This document shows, one piece after another, positions 27,901 through 37,000 of a stretch of DNA of 64,000 nt. Under the pieces are notes generated by a model. That model was given only the letters and a program-made list of their open reading frames with translations, was not told where the DNA came from and searched no databases. The stretch is from Kutzneria viridogrisea (lineage in GTDB: Bacteria; Actinomycetota; Actinomycetes; Mycobacteriales; Pseudonocardiaceae). The first letter of the stretch is position 1. Every line of letters begins with the position of its first letter. Both the position numbers and the translations under genes were made by a program. The stretch lies in contig JACJID010000001.1 in assembly GCA_014138725.1 (NCBI GenBank), positions 1,612,001 through 1,676,000 on the forward strand, written 5' to 3'.

Positions 27901-28778
27901 GCTGCCAGGAGCACCATGTAGAGCGTGGCGCCGGTCTCCCGGGCCACCGCGTGGATCCGGTCCAGTACCGTGTCCGGAACGACGAAGTTGTGCGCGGCAC
28001 CGCGATAGCTCGCGTGTGCGGGCCGCGGCCGGTCGGTGGGCAGGCGCAGCAGTTCTGGTGCCCGCGCGAGCTGCGCCGTCCAGTACCCGATCTGGTCGGC
28101 GGCTTCCTCGCTCGCCAACCAGTCCTGTTGCCAGCGGGCGTAGTCGGCGTACTGCAACGGCAACTCGGGCAACGGGCTGGGCTTGTCGGCCAGGTAGGCG
28201 TCGTACAACGCGGCGACCTCACGGGAGAAGACCGCGAGCGCCCAGCCGTCGACGACCGCGTGGTGGAACGTCAACAGCAGGATCGATTCGTGCCAGTCCA
28301 TCCGCAGCAGGTGGAACCGCACCAGGGGGTCGGTGGCGAGGTCGAACGGGGCCGACTCCTCGGTCGCCATCAGCCGACGCAGCTCCTGCTGCCGCTGTGT
28401 CGGCGACAGCCCGGTCAGGTCGATGATCGGCAGCTGGCGTGGTTCGGCGGGGCGTACCCGTTGCTTGATCTCGCCCTCGTGCACCACGAGTGCTGTCCGT
28501 AGCGCCTCGTGGCGAAGCAGGATTTCGTTCAGGGCGTGTTCGAGGGCGTCGGGTCGCACCCGCCCGGTGAGGCGGCACGGGACCGAACTGACGTAGGCGG
28601 TGCTGTGCCGATCCATCTCGTGCAGGAACACCATCCGACGCTGGGTGAACGAGGGCGGGGCGTACTCCTGCTCGCCGTCCAGCGCCTGTGCGACTATCCC
28701 TCTCTCCCAGAGCCGTCGCCGTAGCTCGGCCCGCTTGCCCGGTTGCAGTTCGGCGATCCGCGCCGCCAGGTCCGTCAT
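21945..28778 (-). CDS. NRPS: C-A(N-methyltransferase)-T-C fused to TauD-type oxygenase
   Basis: 2277 residues from an ATG with GAGGGGGTG upstream. C1 ~15-450 has intact HHAVVDG. The A domain begins ~460 ([16 protein letters not shown]); an N-methyltransferase is inserted at ~930-1270 (ALEIGCGTGMILARV), so the loaded amino acid is N-methylated. The pocket reads D-M-T-K-V-G-E-V-A-K, close to the Asn code. T (LGGHSLLTFQLL) is near 1433, C2 ~1480-1915 has HHISFDG. The last ~340 residues are a TauD/SyrP-like Fe/2-oxoglutarate oxygenase ending SVAHARNPFGGERKLLVAMGD. Its usual HNE motif is HNRD here (LLWHNRDSFND), so the metal carboxylate is replaced by Arg with an adjacent Asp. It could hydroxylate Asn on the next module, or be inactive. 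Confidence 0.93.
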   Translation of the reverse strand: MTDLAARIAELQPGKRAELRRRLWERGIVAQALDGEQEYAPPSFTQRRMVFLHEMDRHSTAYVSSVPCRLTGRVRPDALEHALNEILLRHEALRTALVVHEGEIKQRVRPAEPRQLPIIDLTGLSPTQRQQELRRLMATEESAPFDLATDPLVRFHLLRMDWHESILLLTFHHAVVDGWALAVFSREVAALYDAYLADKPSPLPELPLQYADYARWQQDWLASEEAADQIGYWTAQLARAPELLRLPTDRPRPAHASYRGAAHNFVVPDTVLDRIHAVARETGATLYMVLLAAFQTVLARYSGQDDILVGTAVANRRFTEFHSLIGFFANSVVLRGRPSGHVPFREFVRHTRTTCLAAYEHQDIPLDLLVQTIQPERDLSRNPVYQVNCVLHNQPEAVEMAPGMVITPLEVEQTGARFDLDLSLVETPAGLECQLIYATDLFDHSTVARIARSFTVLLEAAAHAPDTLLRDLPMMTEDDQRRLFTEGTGTDRAVPDTTVVELVEAQAQRTPDAIAVTASTEELTYRELSQRASAFAEHLRGLGVGRGSLVGVLLSRSPALPVTLLGIMKAGAAYVPLDPQHPDARLRWLLDDSTAGFLVTESQFANRLRPETARIVLVDEWSADGALSEVRCRPDDPMYVIYTSGSTGGPKGVMLSHRNLVNYLLWAVEAFAVAEGDGVPLHSSLSADMTVTSVFAPLLVGQRLILLDESGAPGEALRTCAERMTNLSLVKLTPSHLQLLADAAVDSQWARSLVVGGEALYEEQLPQWHTARLFNEYGPTETAVACACYETADQVGSRVPIGRPIHNTCCYVLDDRMRPVPVGVAGELHVGGAGVSHGYWRRPDLTAERFVPDPFGQLPGGRLYRTGDLVRWRGDGELEFLSRVDDQAKVRGHRVEPGEIAAVLEGHQHVRQAAVEVADRPSGAELVAFVRVEAGTPDPGQAENVVDQWEMLYQNLYGDLQTSPTPFFDLAGWTSSFTGSPIAEDEMRSWLDNTVAAIHALRPRHALEIGCGTGMILARVAPECVSYRATDLSASVVDHVREALAQAVPDLVDRVDLRAAPAHRSITEGDEYDTVIMNSVVQYFPSVDYLTDIIRQAVAAIPVRGHVFVGDVRNFAMLDLFHTDVVMHQAANGDTAGTLRARVRRGVDGEEELCVDPRLFTDLAQRWERVSAVRVVPKPGPYRNELVSYRYDVVIEVGGNRLEQSEWDSHNAVGMDLAAIENLLTGGQPRRIQLRNLTNSRLSEALGGRAALADAPAGEVPRASVAAPEGIDPDEVRALAERLSYEVDLSWAAGAPDGSYDVLLQPTSAPAVANPAAPKAAGSGEYANDPMWRTTAARRLTAVAAHAKAHLPAHMVPARYVLLREFPLTPSGKVDHLVLRELMALDDRSHAHGRDARPLTPTERTIADIWEELLVKDGIGSDDHFFELGGHSLLTFQLLYRLRDALGVDIPIRTPFEKPVLADMAAAVEELCAQASGSTTPALAPVPRTTLMPTSRAQERLWFLHQLAPDNPRYNVPLYVRLTGDLDVPALHHALNEIVRRHEVLRTVLVTEDGRPYQSVQQYQPVDLVTVDVSTVDDPEAEAMRLALAESVRAFDLANGPVMRTHLVRLSATEHLLLVSVHHISFDGWSTGVLLDEFSELYAARQENRPPVLPDLPVQYADYAVWQRCLLDEGHLAKARDYWRDQLAGILEIPALPMTRPREAPAQFVGHRVEFTIPSTTADKIHALARQEDATLFMVLLSALYALLHERTGSTDLAVGANLANRSDPAVENLIGFFVNQVVLRTTVDGEPTWRELVCRARATTLAAYAHQDLPFEEVVKVVNPPRDRGHSPLFQTNLMLDNTRRGNRTLPGVRLDPLEFDLDTTRFDLTLLMAEEGTTIVGAWEYDVQVFDRDAVTLLAADYVRLVTALAEQPDHRAELSRPRPERGKTHGMDRNSVRGRLRELKRTAPKKVIANSADLVGLAPLAPGTTLPVVATPNQEQVDLVAWARNNRAMLDDALLTSGALLFRGFEITESEELERFASVFVTDLFVDNGEHSQSSLNGRAYPPTLFPPEEKLLWHNRDSFNDSGPGRIWFCVKCPATWGGETPIVDSRVMYRTLHPDLRAEFAAKNVMYLRGYGTGLGLDWRTAFRTDSRAEVQARCVAQGLRYEWRDDRLYTSAVRPSVLRHPVSGEWSWFNQAQHWHLSCLDERTRKSILATFDRDELPRDCRFGDGTPIPDDAMAEICRVYAELEVSFPWQVGDVLMLDNISVAHARNPFGGERKLLVAMGDMMSFG

Positions 28779-28812
28779 CAGGACACCCCCTCGGTTTCCC
28801 CTCAACCGTGCG

Positions 28813-30588
28813 CTACCAGGTGCGAAGCGCGCCTTCCAGGAACAGCTGCCGACTGTGCCGGCGTTGCACCTTCCCGCTCGTAGTGGTCGGCAGGCCGCCC
28901 GGCTTGAGTAACGTGACCGCGGCCACGCCGAGCTGGTGCTCCTCGGCCACCCGCTGGCGAACCGCCTGGAGCAGTTCGGCCTCGGTCACCTCGCCGGACT
29001 TCCGGGACTCGGCCGGGCCGTCCGGTACGACTCGGAACCGGCGTGCGACCTCGGCCACCACCCCCAACCGGGACTCACCGTCCACCTCGTACCGGAAGGC
29101 CGCGCACCGGTTCGACGCCAGGGCCGGGTGGCTCGCGGTGACGGTCAGCTCCACATCGGACGGATAGTGGTTGCGACCGTCGATGATGATCAGGTCGTCC
29201 AGCCGGCCCAGGATGATCAGGTGCCCCTCGCTGAAGAAGCCCAGGTCGCCGGTGCGCAGGAACGAGCCCGCCACCCCGGGTACCTTCCAGTGGAACTTCG
29301 CCGCGGTCGCCTCCGGCTGACCCCAGTACCCCTGCGCGATGCTGGCGCCCGCGACCCAGATCTCGCCGACCTTGTCCGGCGGGCACGGCTCGCACGTCTG
29401 GGGATCGACGATCCGCACGGTCAGGTTCTCCGGAACCCGCCCGCACGGCACCAGTTTCCGTTGAGCGCCTGGGTCTTCCCTGACGATTCCCTTGTCCTCC
29501 AACAGGTCGCTGTCGACGGTCACCAGCCGGCGGTCCTCCGGCCGCCGTCCACCGCTGACGTAGACCGTCGCTTCGGCCAGCCCGTAGCACGGCATGAACG
29601 CCGTGTCGCGGAACCCCGCCGGCCGGAACGCCTGCCGGAACCGCTCCAGGGACTCCGCGCGTACCGGTTCGGCGCCGTTGAGCGCGTACTCCCAGCAGGA
29701 CAGGTCCAGTCGTTCGCGTTGTTCGGGCGTTGTCCTCGTAACGCACAGGTCGTACGCGAAGTTCGGCGCGCTGCACATGACCGCGCGATGCCGATCGATC
29801 GCCTCCAGCCACACCAGCGGCCGCATGATGAACGTCGTCGGTGCCATGAGCACGGCCGTGCCGCCGAGGTACATCGGCAGCAGCAGCTTCGCCAGCCCCA
29901 TGTCGTGGAACAGCGGCAGCCAGCTCACGGTCCGGAACCTCGCCGCGATCGCGGGATCGGTGCTGACCCGCATGGCGCCGGCGACCGCGGCGAAGTTCTC
30001 CAGCACGTTCTCGTGAGCGATCATCGCCCCCTTCGGTGCGCTGGTCGACCCGGAGGTGTACTGGAGGAAGGCGAGGTCGGAGGCAGCGGTGTCCGAGGCC
30101 GTCCACTCCTCCGCCGGGGTGCGGGTCAATTGGTCGACCGTGGCGAGTTCGAGGCCGCCGAGGTCGTACTGGGAGCGCAACTCCGCCGCGGCCGGGGTGG
30201 TCAGCGCCAGCACCGGGGAGGCGTCCTTGACGATCGACTGCACGCGGCTGAGGAACCGCGTCCCGCCGGTCAATGACTCGGGGTAGGGGATGGGCACCGC
30301 GACCAGCCCGGCGTACGCGCAGCCGAAGAAGCTGATCACGAAGTCCAAACCGGACGGTTGCCAGACCAGGACCCGGTCCCCTTGGGTGGTTCGCCGCCGC
30401 AGCGCTGCCGCGACGCTGCGCGCCCTCCGGTCCAAGTCGCCGTACGTCAGGGTCTCCACGGGTTGGCCATCGCGGCCCAGCATGACGCACGCGGGCTGGG
30501 TGGGGGTGCGCGAAGCGTGCCGCTGGATCATCGTCGCCAACGTGTCCACGGCTGCTTCCCGCCGCACCGGGTGCGAGTCAGTCACCAT
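28813..30588 (-). CDS. Fatty acyl-AMP ligase (FAAL)
   Basis: 591 residues, the normal FAAL length. LAFLQYTSGSTSAPKGAMIA (~residue 170) and the N-terminal GDRVLVWQPSGLDFVISFFG are characteristic of FadD32-type ligases. SWLPLFHDMGLA, YALNGAEPV and MPCYGLAEATVYVSGG are the later core motifs. RTGDLGFFSEGHLIILGR is the hinge. FAALs adenylate a free fatty acid and pass it to an acyl carrier protein, here most likely ACP1 of the giant PKS-NRPS. Start ATG at 30588 has GGAGGGAAGGA upstream and overlaps the preceding 82-aa gene by 11 bp. This enzyme starts assembly. Confidence 0.95.
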   Translation of the reverse strand: MVTDSHPVRREAAVDTLATMIQRHASRTPTQPACVMLGRDGQPVETLTYGDLDRRARSVAAALRRRTTQGDRVLVWQPSGLDFVISFFGCAYAGLVAVPIPYPESLTGGTRFLSRVQSIVKDASPVLALTTPAAAELRSQYDLGGLELATVDQLTRTPAEEWTASDTAASDLAFLQYTSGSTSAPKGAMIAHENVLENFAAVAGAMRVSTDPAIAARFRTVSWLPLFHDMGLAKLLLPMYLGGTAVLMAPTTFIMRPLVWLEAIDRHRAVMCSAPNFAYDLCVTRTTPEQRERLDLSCWEYALNGAEPVRAESLERFRQAFRPAGFRDTAFMPCYGLAEATVYVSGGRRPEDRRLVTVDSDLLEDKGIVREDPGAQRKLVPCGRVPENLTVRIVDPQTCEPCPPDKVGEIWVAGASIAQGYWGQPEATAAKFHWKVPGVAGSFLRTGDLGFFSEGHLIILGRLDDLIIIDGRNHYPSDVELTVTASHPALASNRCAAFRYEVDGESRLGVVAEVARRFRVVPDGPAESRKSGEVTEAELLQAVRQRVAEEHQLGVAAVTLLKPGGLPTTTSGKVQRRHSRQLFLEGALRTW

Positions 30589-30826
30589 CTGTCCTTCCCT
30601 CCACCGCTGGGAATCCCAACGTGAACGCGCAGAAGTCCCGCCACTGCGCTGTGGTCGAGCTGAAGATCACGGCGGCCTCGGCGATCACCGGGTCGCGGAC
30701 CACTGCCAGGTCGTCTCGCAGGTACGCGATGTCGTCCTCGTCCAGCGAGCTGTCGAGAGGGCCCGTGGTCCACCCGTCGAAGGCTCGCAGTTCCCGCAGC
30801 TGGTAGCCCTTGCTGTACCCGCTCAT
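30578..30826 (-). CDS. Small protein of unknown function in the lipopeptide operon
   Basis: 82 residues, not recognised. It is acidic in the middle ([20 protein letters not shown]) and aromatic toward the end ([18 protein letters not shown]). No signal peptide or membrane helix. It overlaps mbtH by 4 bp (ATGA) at its start and the FAAL gene by 11 bp at its end, so it is certainly translated within the operon. The tight coupling between an MbtH protein and a FAAL suggests a small partner protein, but no function can be read from the sequence. Confidence 0.8.
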   Translation of the reverse strand: MSGYSKGYQLRELRAFDGWTTGPLDSSLDEDDIAYLRDDLAVVRDPVIAEAAVIFSSTTAQWRDFCAFTLGFPAVEGRTDGD

Positions 30827-31047
30827 GGCCTTTCCTGGTCGAGTTGCCGCCGCAGGCTAAGCGGCCGCATGTCGGTCCACACCTCGTTGATGAAGTCCAG
30901 GCAGGTGCGTTTGTCACCGACCTTGCCGGCATCCCGCCAACCCGCCGGGTTCTCCCGGTCGGTCGGCCAGATGGAGTACTGCTCCTCGTGATTGAGCACG
31001 ACCTTGTACCGCGTGCTGTCCTGGTTCTCATCCGTGTCCAACGGCAC
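30823..31047 (-). CDS. MbtH-like adenylation-domain partner
   Basis: 74 residues with the family signature: [45 protein letters not shown]. MbtH proteins bind NRPS adenylation domains and raise their solubility and activity. I prefer the GTG at 31047 because GGAGG lies five bases before it. The upstream ATG at 31059 would add four residues, has no clear site, and itself contains that GGAGG. It lies 15 to 28 bp after the giant PKS-NRPS gene. One or more of the four A domains here probably needs it. Confidence 0.95.
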   Translation of the reverse strand: MPLDTDENQDSTRYKVVLNHEEQYSIWPTDRENPAGWRDAGKVGDKRTCLDFINEVWTDMRPLSLRRQLDQERP

Positions 31048-31074
31048 GTTGTCCTCCATTGTCCGAATGGATAG

Positions 31075-34000
31075 TCATTGCTCGGTGTGCACCGACTTCT
31101 CGACCATCGCGACGAGGTCGTCGAGTTCGTCCGCGACATCGTCAGATTGGGTCAACTGATCCGCGATCTCGCGGGCGAGTGCGGCGACCGTCGGATTCTC
31201 GAACAGTCGACGAAGGGGAATCTCGACCTTGAATTGGTCGCGCACGGCGGCAAGAACAGTGGTCGCCAGCAGGGAGTGACCGCCGATGAGGAAGAAGTCC
31301 TCGGCCACGCCGACTCGGTCGACGCCCAGTACTTCTGCCCAGATTGCTGCCAGTGCGGTTTCGGTGTCGGTGCGTGGGGCGAGGTATTCAGTCTGGTTGA
31401 CTCGGGCAGCTTCGAGGGTGTCGGGTAGTGCCCTGGTGTCGAGTTTTCCGTTCTGTGTCAGTGGCAACGACTCCAGTGGCACGAACAGTGACGGCACCAT
31501 GTAGTCCGGCAGGCTGTCGCGTACCGCGTCGCGCAGTGCCGCGGGGTCCACCTGGCTGCCCGCTGCGGCAACGATGTAGGCGACGAGGACGTCTCCGCGT
31601 CCCACTACTGCGGCCTGTGAGACTCCCGGTTGGCGTTCCAGTACCAGCTCGACCTCGCCGGGTTCCACCCGGTTGCCCCGGACCTTCACCTGACGATCAG
31701 CCCGCCCGAACAACTCCAGGCTGCCGTCCGCGAGCTGCCGACCAAGATCACCGGTCCGGTACAGCCTTGTACCGGGCAGTGGCGTGATCGGATCGGGCAG
31801 GAAGCGTTCGGCGGTGAGGTCCGGCCGGTCGAGGTAGCCGCGGCTGAGTCCCTCGCCGCCGACGTACAACTCACCGGGGACACCCTGCGGGACCGGCCGC
31901 ATCGACTCGTCCAGGACGTAGACGACGGTGTTGGGGAACGGCTTGCCGATCAGGTTCCGGCGTTCGTACTCGCTGTCCTGCGCACGCGCTGGGTGGAAGG
32001 TGCTGTCAGTCGTGCACTCGGTCATGCCGTACTGGTTGACCACGACACAATCCGGCCCGGTCAGTTCCTTGATCGTGGCCAACTCGTCGGCGTAGAGGGT
32101 GTCCGAAGCGACGATCAGCACCTTCATGAAGTCCAGCCGTTCACCGGTCGACCGCAGGTGTGCCACCAGGCCTTTGATCACCGCGGGCACGAATTCGGCG
32201 CAGTCGACCCGTTCGCGGCGCATCAGGTCGAACAGTTCGGCGGGGCGCAGCAGCAGGTCCTGCGGGCAGAGTACGAGCCTGGCGCCGGACAGGATGGCCC
32301 GTACGAGGTCGAAGGTGAAAACGCTGAAGCCCTCGCTGGCCATCTGGAGTATCGAGGTGACCCGGCCACGCAGGCGGTAGGTCTCGTCATATGCCGCGAA
32401 ACCGGATACCAGGTTGTGGTGTTCGAACATGACGCCCTTGGGTGTACCGCTGGACCCCGAGGTGAACACGGTGGTCAACATGTCGTGCGGCCGCACGACC
32501 ACGCCCGAGTTGTCCGTTGGCTCGTTGTCCAGCTTCGGGTTCCCGTTGACGAGAACCGTTGTCGCGTCGAGGTTGTCCAAGTCCTCGGCGAGGCGTCGGT
32601 GTGCGAGCACATGTGTGACGCGAGCTTCGGCGATGATGGCATCCCGGCGCCGCACCGGCATGTCCGAGGGCAGCGGAACCGGGGAGGCGCCGGCCTTCCA
32701 GATCCCGACTACCGCGGCGATCATCTCAGTCGACCGGTCCATCAGCACGCCGACACGGGACTGGTTGCCGAGGCCGTACCGCCGGAGGTGGTGCGCCACC
32801 TGGTTGGCGCGGTCGTTGAGGTCCCGGAACGTCACCTGGTCCGTGCCGCACACGACGGCCACCCCGTCGGGGGTGCGCTCCACCTGTGCCTCGAACAGGT
32901 CCGGGATGGTGTCGACCGGTACCGGGCGTGCGAGTTCGGTCCAGCTCTCGCTCAACCGCTTGTGTTCCGCTGGGGACAGCAGGTCGATCGCACCGCAGCG
33001 GATGTCCGGCTCGGCCACGACTGCCGTGAGGGCTCGGAGGAAGTACGTCGTGATCCGCTCGATCGTTGACCGGTCGAACAGGTCCGTGGCGTATTCGAGG
33101 GAGCTGACGATGCCCGCGGGCGTTCCGTCCGAGCCACGCCGTTCGCGCATCTGGAAGACCAGATCGACCTTCGCGGCCGTGCTGCCGCGGGGGATCTCGG
33201 TCGCATCCAGGTCCACCAGCTGGGTTTGGAAGTCGCTGGTGTTGTCGAAGGCGAGCATCACCTGGAACAACGGGTGCCGCGCCAACGACCGCTCCGGGTT
33301 CAGCACCTCGACCAACCGCTCGAACGGCACGTCCTGGTGCTCCAACGCACCCACGTCGCCGTCACGCACCCGACCGACCAACTCGCCGAAGGTCGGGTCG
33401 CCCGACACGTCCACCCGCAACACCAACGTGTTCACGAAGAACCCGACAAGATCCGCCACGCCCTCGTCCAGCCGGCCAGCCACCGGACTGCCCACCACCA
33501 CGTCAGTCCCGCCGCCCAACCGCGACAACAGCACCGCCAGGCCAGCCCGCACCACCATGAACAACGAGGCGCCCCACTCGGCGGCGATCCGCGCCAACCC
33601 CGCGTGGACCTCCGCAGGCACCACGAAGTCGACCGAATCACCACGGAAGCTCGCCACGGCAGGCCGACGGCGGTCCACCGGCAGGCTGATCTCCAGCGGG
33701 ATGCCAGCCAGCCGCTCGCGCCAGAACGCCAGCTGCCGCGAGACCACGCTCCCCGGATCCTCCTCCGAGCCCAGCAACTCCCGCTGCCACAGCGTGTAGT
33801 CCACGTACTGCACGGGCAACGGCTGCCAGGTGGGCGCGGTGCCCGTTCGGCGGGCCGCGTAGGCGGTACCGAGGTCTTGGGCAAGCGGGCTAGCCGACCA
33901 GGCATCGCCCGCGATGTGGTGCACCACGATGACGAGCACATGTTCGTCTTGCCGCACTTGGAACAGGCAGATCCGCAACGGCAGGTCGGTCGTGAGGTCG

Positions 34001-37000
34001 AAGGGATACTCGCAGGCCCTTTCCACCGCCTGCTCGACCTGATCGCGGTCGACCCGTTGGACCGTCACGTCGACCGTGGCCTCCGCGCTGTCCAGGACCT
34101 GTTGGGTCGGCTGGCCGTCCAACTCGACGAACCGCGTGCGCAGGGTCTCGTGCCGGGCGACCACGTCCTGGACCGCCGCCGTCAACGCGGCGAGGTCGAG
34201 CTCTCCGGTGAGGCGCACCGGCAGGGCCATGTTGTAGGTCGGGTTCGGGCCTTCCAGCCGATTGAGGAACCACAGCCGCGACTGCGCATAGGACAGCGGG
34301 ATCTCGTTGGGACGTACGCGTGGGCACAGCTCCGGACGGGTTTCGCTGGTCGTGCGCGGGCCGTCGAGCAGTGCGGCGAGGCCGGCGATCGTGGGCGCGT
34401 CGAACAGCCAGCGGATCGGGACCTCGCTGCCGAGTTCCGCCCGGATCTTGCTGATCACCCGGGTGACTGCCAGGGAGTGGCCGCCGATGAGGAAGAAGTC
34501 GTCGGACACTCCGACTCGGTCTACGCCCAGCACGTCCGCCCAGATCGCTGCCAGTACGGTTTCGGTGTCGGTGCGTGGGGCGACGTATTCAGTCTGGTTG
34601 ACTCGGGCAGCTTCGAGAGGGTCGGGCAGTGCCTTGGTGTCGAGTTTTCCGTTCTGTGTCAGTGGCAACGACTCCAGTGGCACGAACAGTGACGGCACCA
34701 TGTAGTCCGGAAGGCACTCGCGTACCGCGTCGCGCAGTGCTGCGGCGTCCACCTGGCTGCCAGCTGCGGCGACGATGTAGGCGACGAGGACGTCTCCGCG
34801 TCCCACCACTGCGGCCTGGGAGACTCCCGGCTGGCGATCCAGTGCCAGTTCCACCTCGCCCGGCTCCACCCGGTTTCCCCGGACCTTCACCTGACGATCA
34901 GCCCGCCCGAAGAACTCCAACTGCCCGTCGGGCAACCACCGCGCGAGGTCACCAGTCCGGTACATCCGCGTGCCAGGCTCACCGAACGGGTCGGGCAGGA
35001 ACACCTCCGCGGTACGGGCGGGCATGTTCAGGTAGCCATGCGCCAAACCAACTCCGGCCGCGTACAGGTTGCCCACGACGCCAGGCGGTACCGCCTGCAT
35101 CTCCTCGTCCAGCACGTAGCTGCGGGTGTTGCTGATCGGCCTTCCGATGGGCGCGTTCACCGGCCAGTCCGCGACCTCGGCCGCGAGCTTCGCGGTCGTG
35201 ACCACGTGTGTCTCGCTGGGACCGTAGTGGTTGAACAGCCGACGGTCCTCGACCGCATCGAAGAACCGCCGCACCCGGTCACTCGGGGTCAGTGCCTCGC
35301 CGGCCTGCGTCACCACCTTCAACTCGGGCAGCACCACGCCGAGCTCCTCGGCGGCCTCACACACTGCCTCCAGCACCAGGTTCGGCACGTGCAGCTCGCC
35401 AACGCCGAACAGCTCCAACCACTCCGCCAGCTTCCTGGCGTCCCGCCGTACTTCCTCGGTCGGCACCGCGAGCACCTTGTCGTACAGCAGGGCCGAGAAG
35501 ATCTCATGCGCGGACGCGTCAAACCCCAACGACGCGAACTGGGCCACAACCGCACCAGGTTCGACGGCCATGTCCTTGTGGCTCCAGTCGAACAGGTTCA
35601 CCAAGCTTTCGTGGCTCATCACGACGCCCTTGGGCTTGCCCGTGGAGCCCGAGGTGTACAGCACGTACGCGGGGTTCGCCGGGGTCACCGTCCGGGCGAG
35701 GTTTTCGGTGGGGTATTCCGCCTGGGGCTGTTCATCCAGTGCCACCACCGGGCAGTCCAGTCCCAACCGAGACGCGATCTCGCTGGTGGTCACGACGAGT
35801 CGTGGCCGTGCGTCGGACACGATCGTTTTGACACGCTTGTCGGGGTACGCGATGTCGATCGGCAGATACGCGGCGCCAGCCTTCAACACCGCCAGCACCG
35901 CGACCACCATGTCGATCGACCTCGGCACCATCAGGCCGACTACGCTCTCCTGTGCCACCCCCTGGTTGGCCAGCAGCCGCGCCAGCTGGTTGGCGCGGGC
36001 GTTCAACTCGGCACAGGTGACCTTCTCCTGCTCGAACAGCACCGCGAGCGCATCCGGTGCCCGCTCCACGCGTTCCTCGAACAACGCGTGCAGGGTCGTG
36101 TCCGAAATCGTGGCAGTACCACCGTCTTCCCACTGGTGCAAGGTCGCGCTTGCCGCAGCGGTGATCATCGGGATCCGCTTGGCGTGCTGGTCCGCCTCGG
36201 TCAGGAACGCGTCCAGCAGCAGTGCGAACGTGGCGACGTGACCGCGAATCGTCGGCTCGTCGAAAAGGTCCGCGTTGTACTTGAATACCGCCCTGATCTC
36301 ATCGCCCATCGAGACCATGTCGACCTCGATGTCCGCCTTGGCGTAGTGGGATTCGGCGGTCAGCAGGGTCGCGGACAGACCGTCCAGTTGCGGCGCCGTG
36401 ACGGCGTTGTCCAGGTTGAACGTCGTATTGATCAGCTGGGCGCGGGTTCCGTCGACGCCCGCGAGCATCTCGGTGCGCAGTTCGGCGAACGGGTAGGCCG
36501 CGTGGTCGTGCGCGGCGAACAGGTCCTGTCGCAACGAGGTGAGGAAGTCCGCCACAGTCATGGCGCCGGTCAGTCGGCTGCGGACGGGGACCATGTTGCC
36601 GCAGTTGCCGACCAGCCGGTCCGCACCCTTGTCCTCGCGCAGGGCGATGGGAACGCCGATGACGACGTCCTGGTCACCGGTGACGCGGTGCAGCAGAAGC
36701 GCGTATGCGCCGAGCAGGATGGTGAACGGGGTATTTCCCAGTTCCCGCGCGGTCTTCGCGAGCCGAGTGGCCACGTCCTGCCCCAGCACCATCGGTACCT
36801 GTCCACCGTGGTAGGTGACTCGCGGTGGACGTGGTCGGTCCGTCGGCAGCCGCAGGGTCGGTACGCCGTTGGGGAAGTGGTTCAGCCAGTACGCCCGGTC
36901 GCGCGCCGCGTCCTCACCGCTGAGATAGCGCAGTCGCCGGTCAACGAACTCCTGGTAGCGCGGGGCGGGCGCAAGCCGCTCGGCACCCAGGGACACGCGG

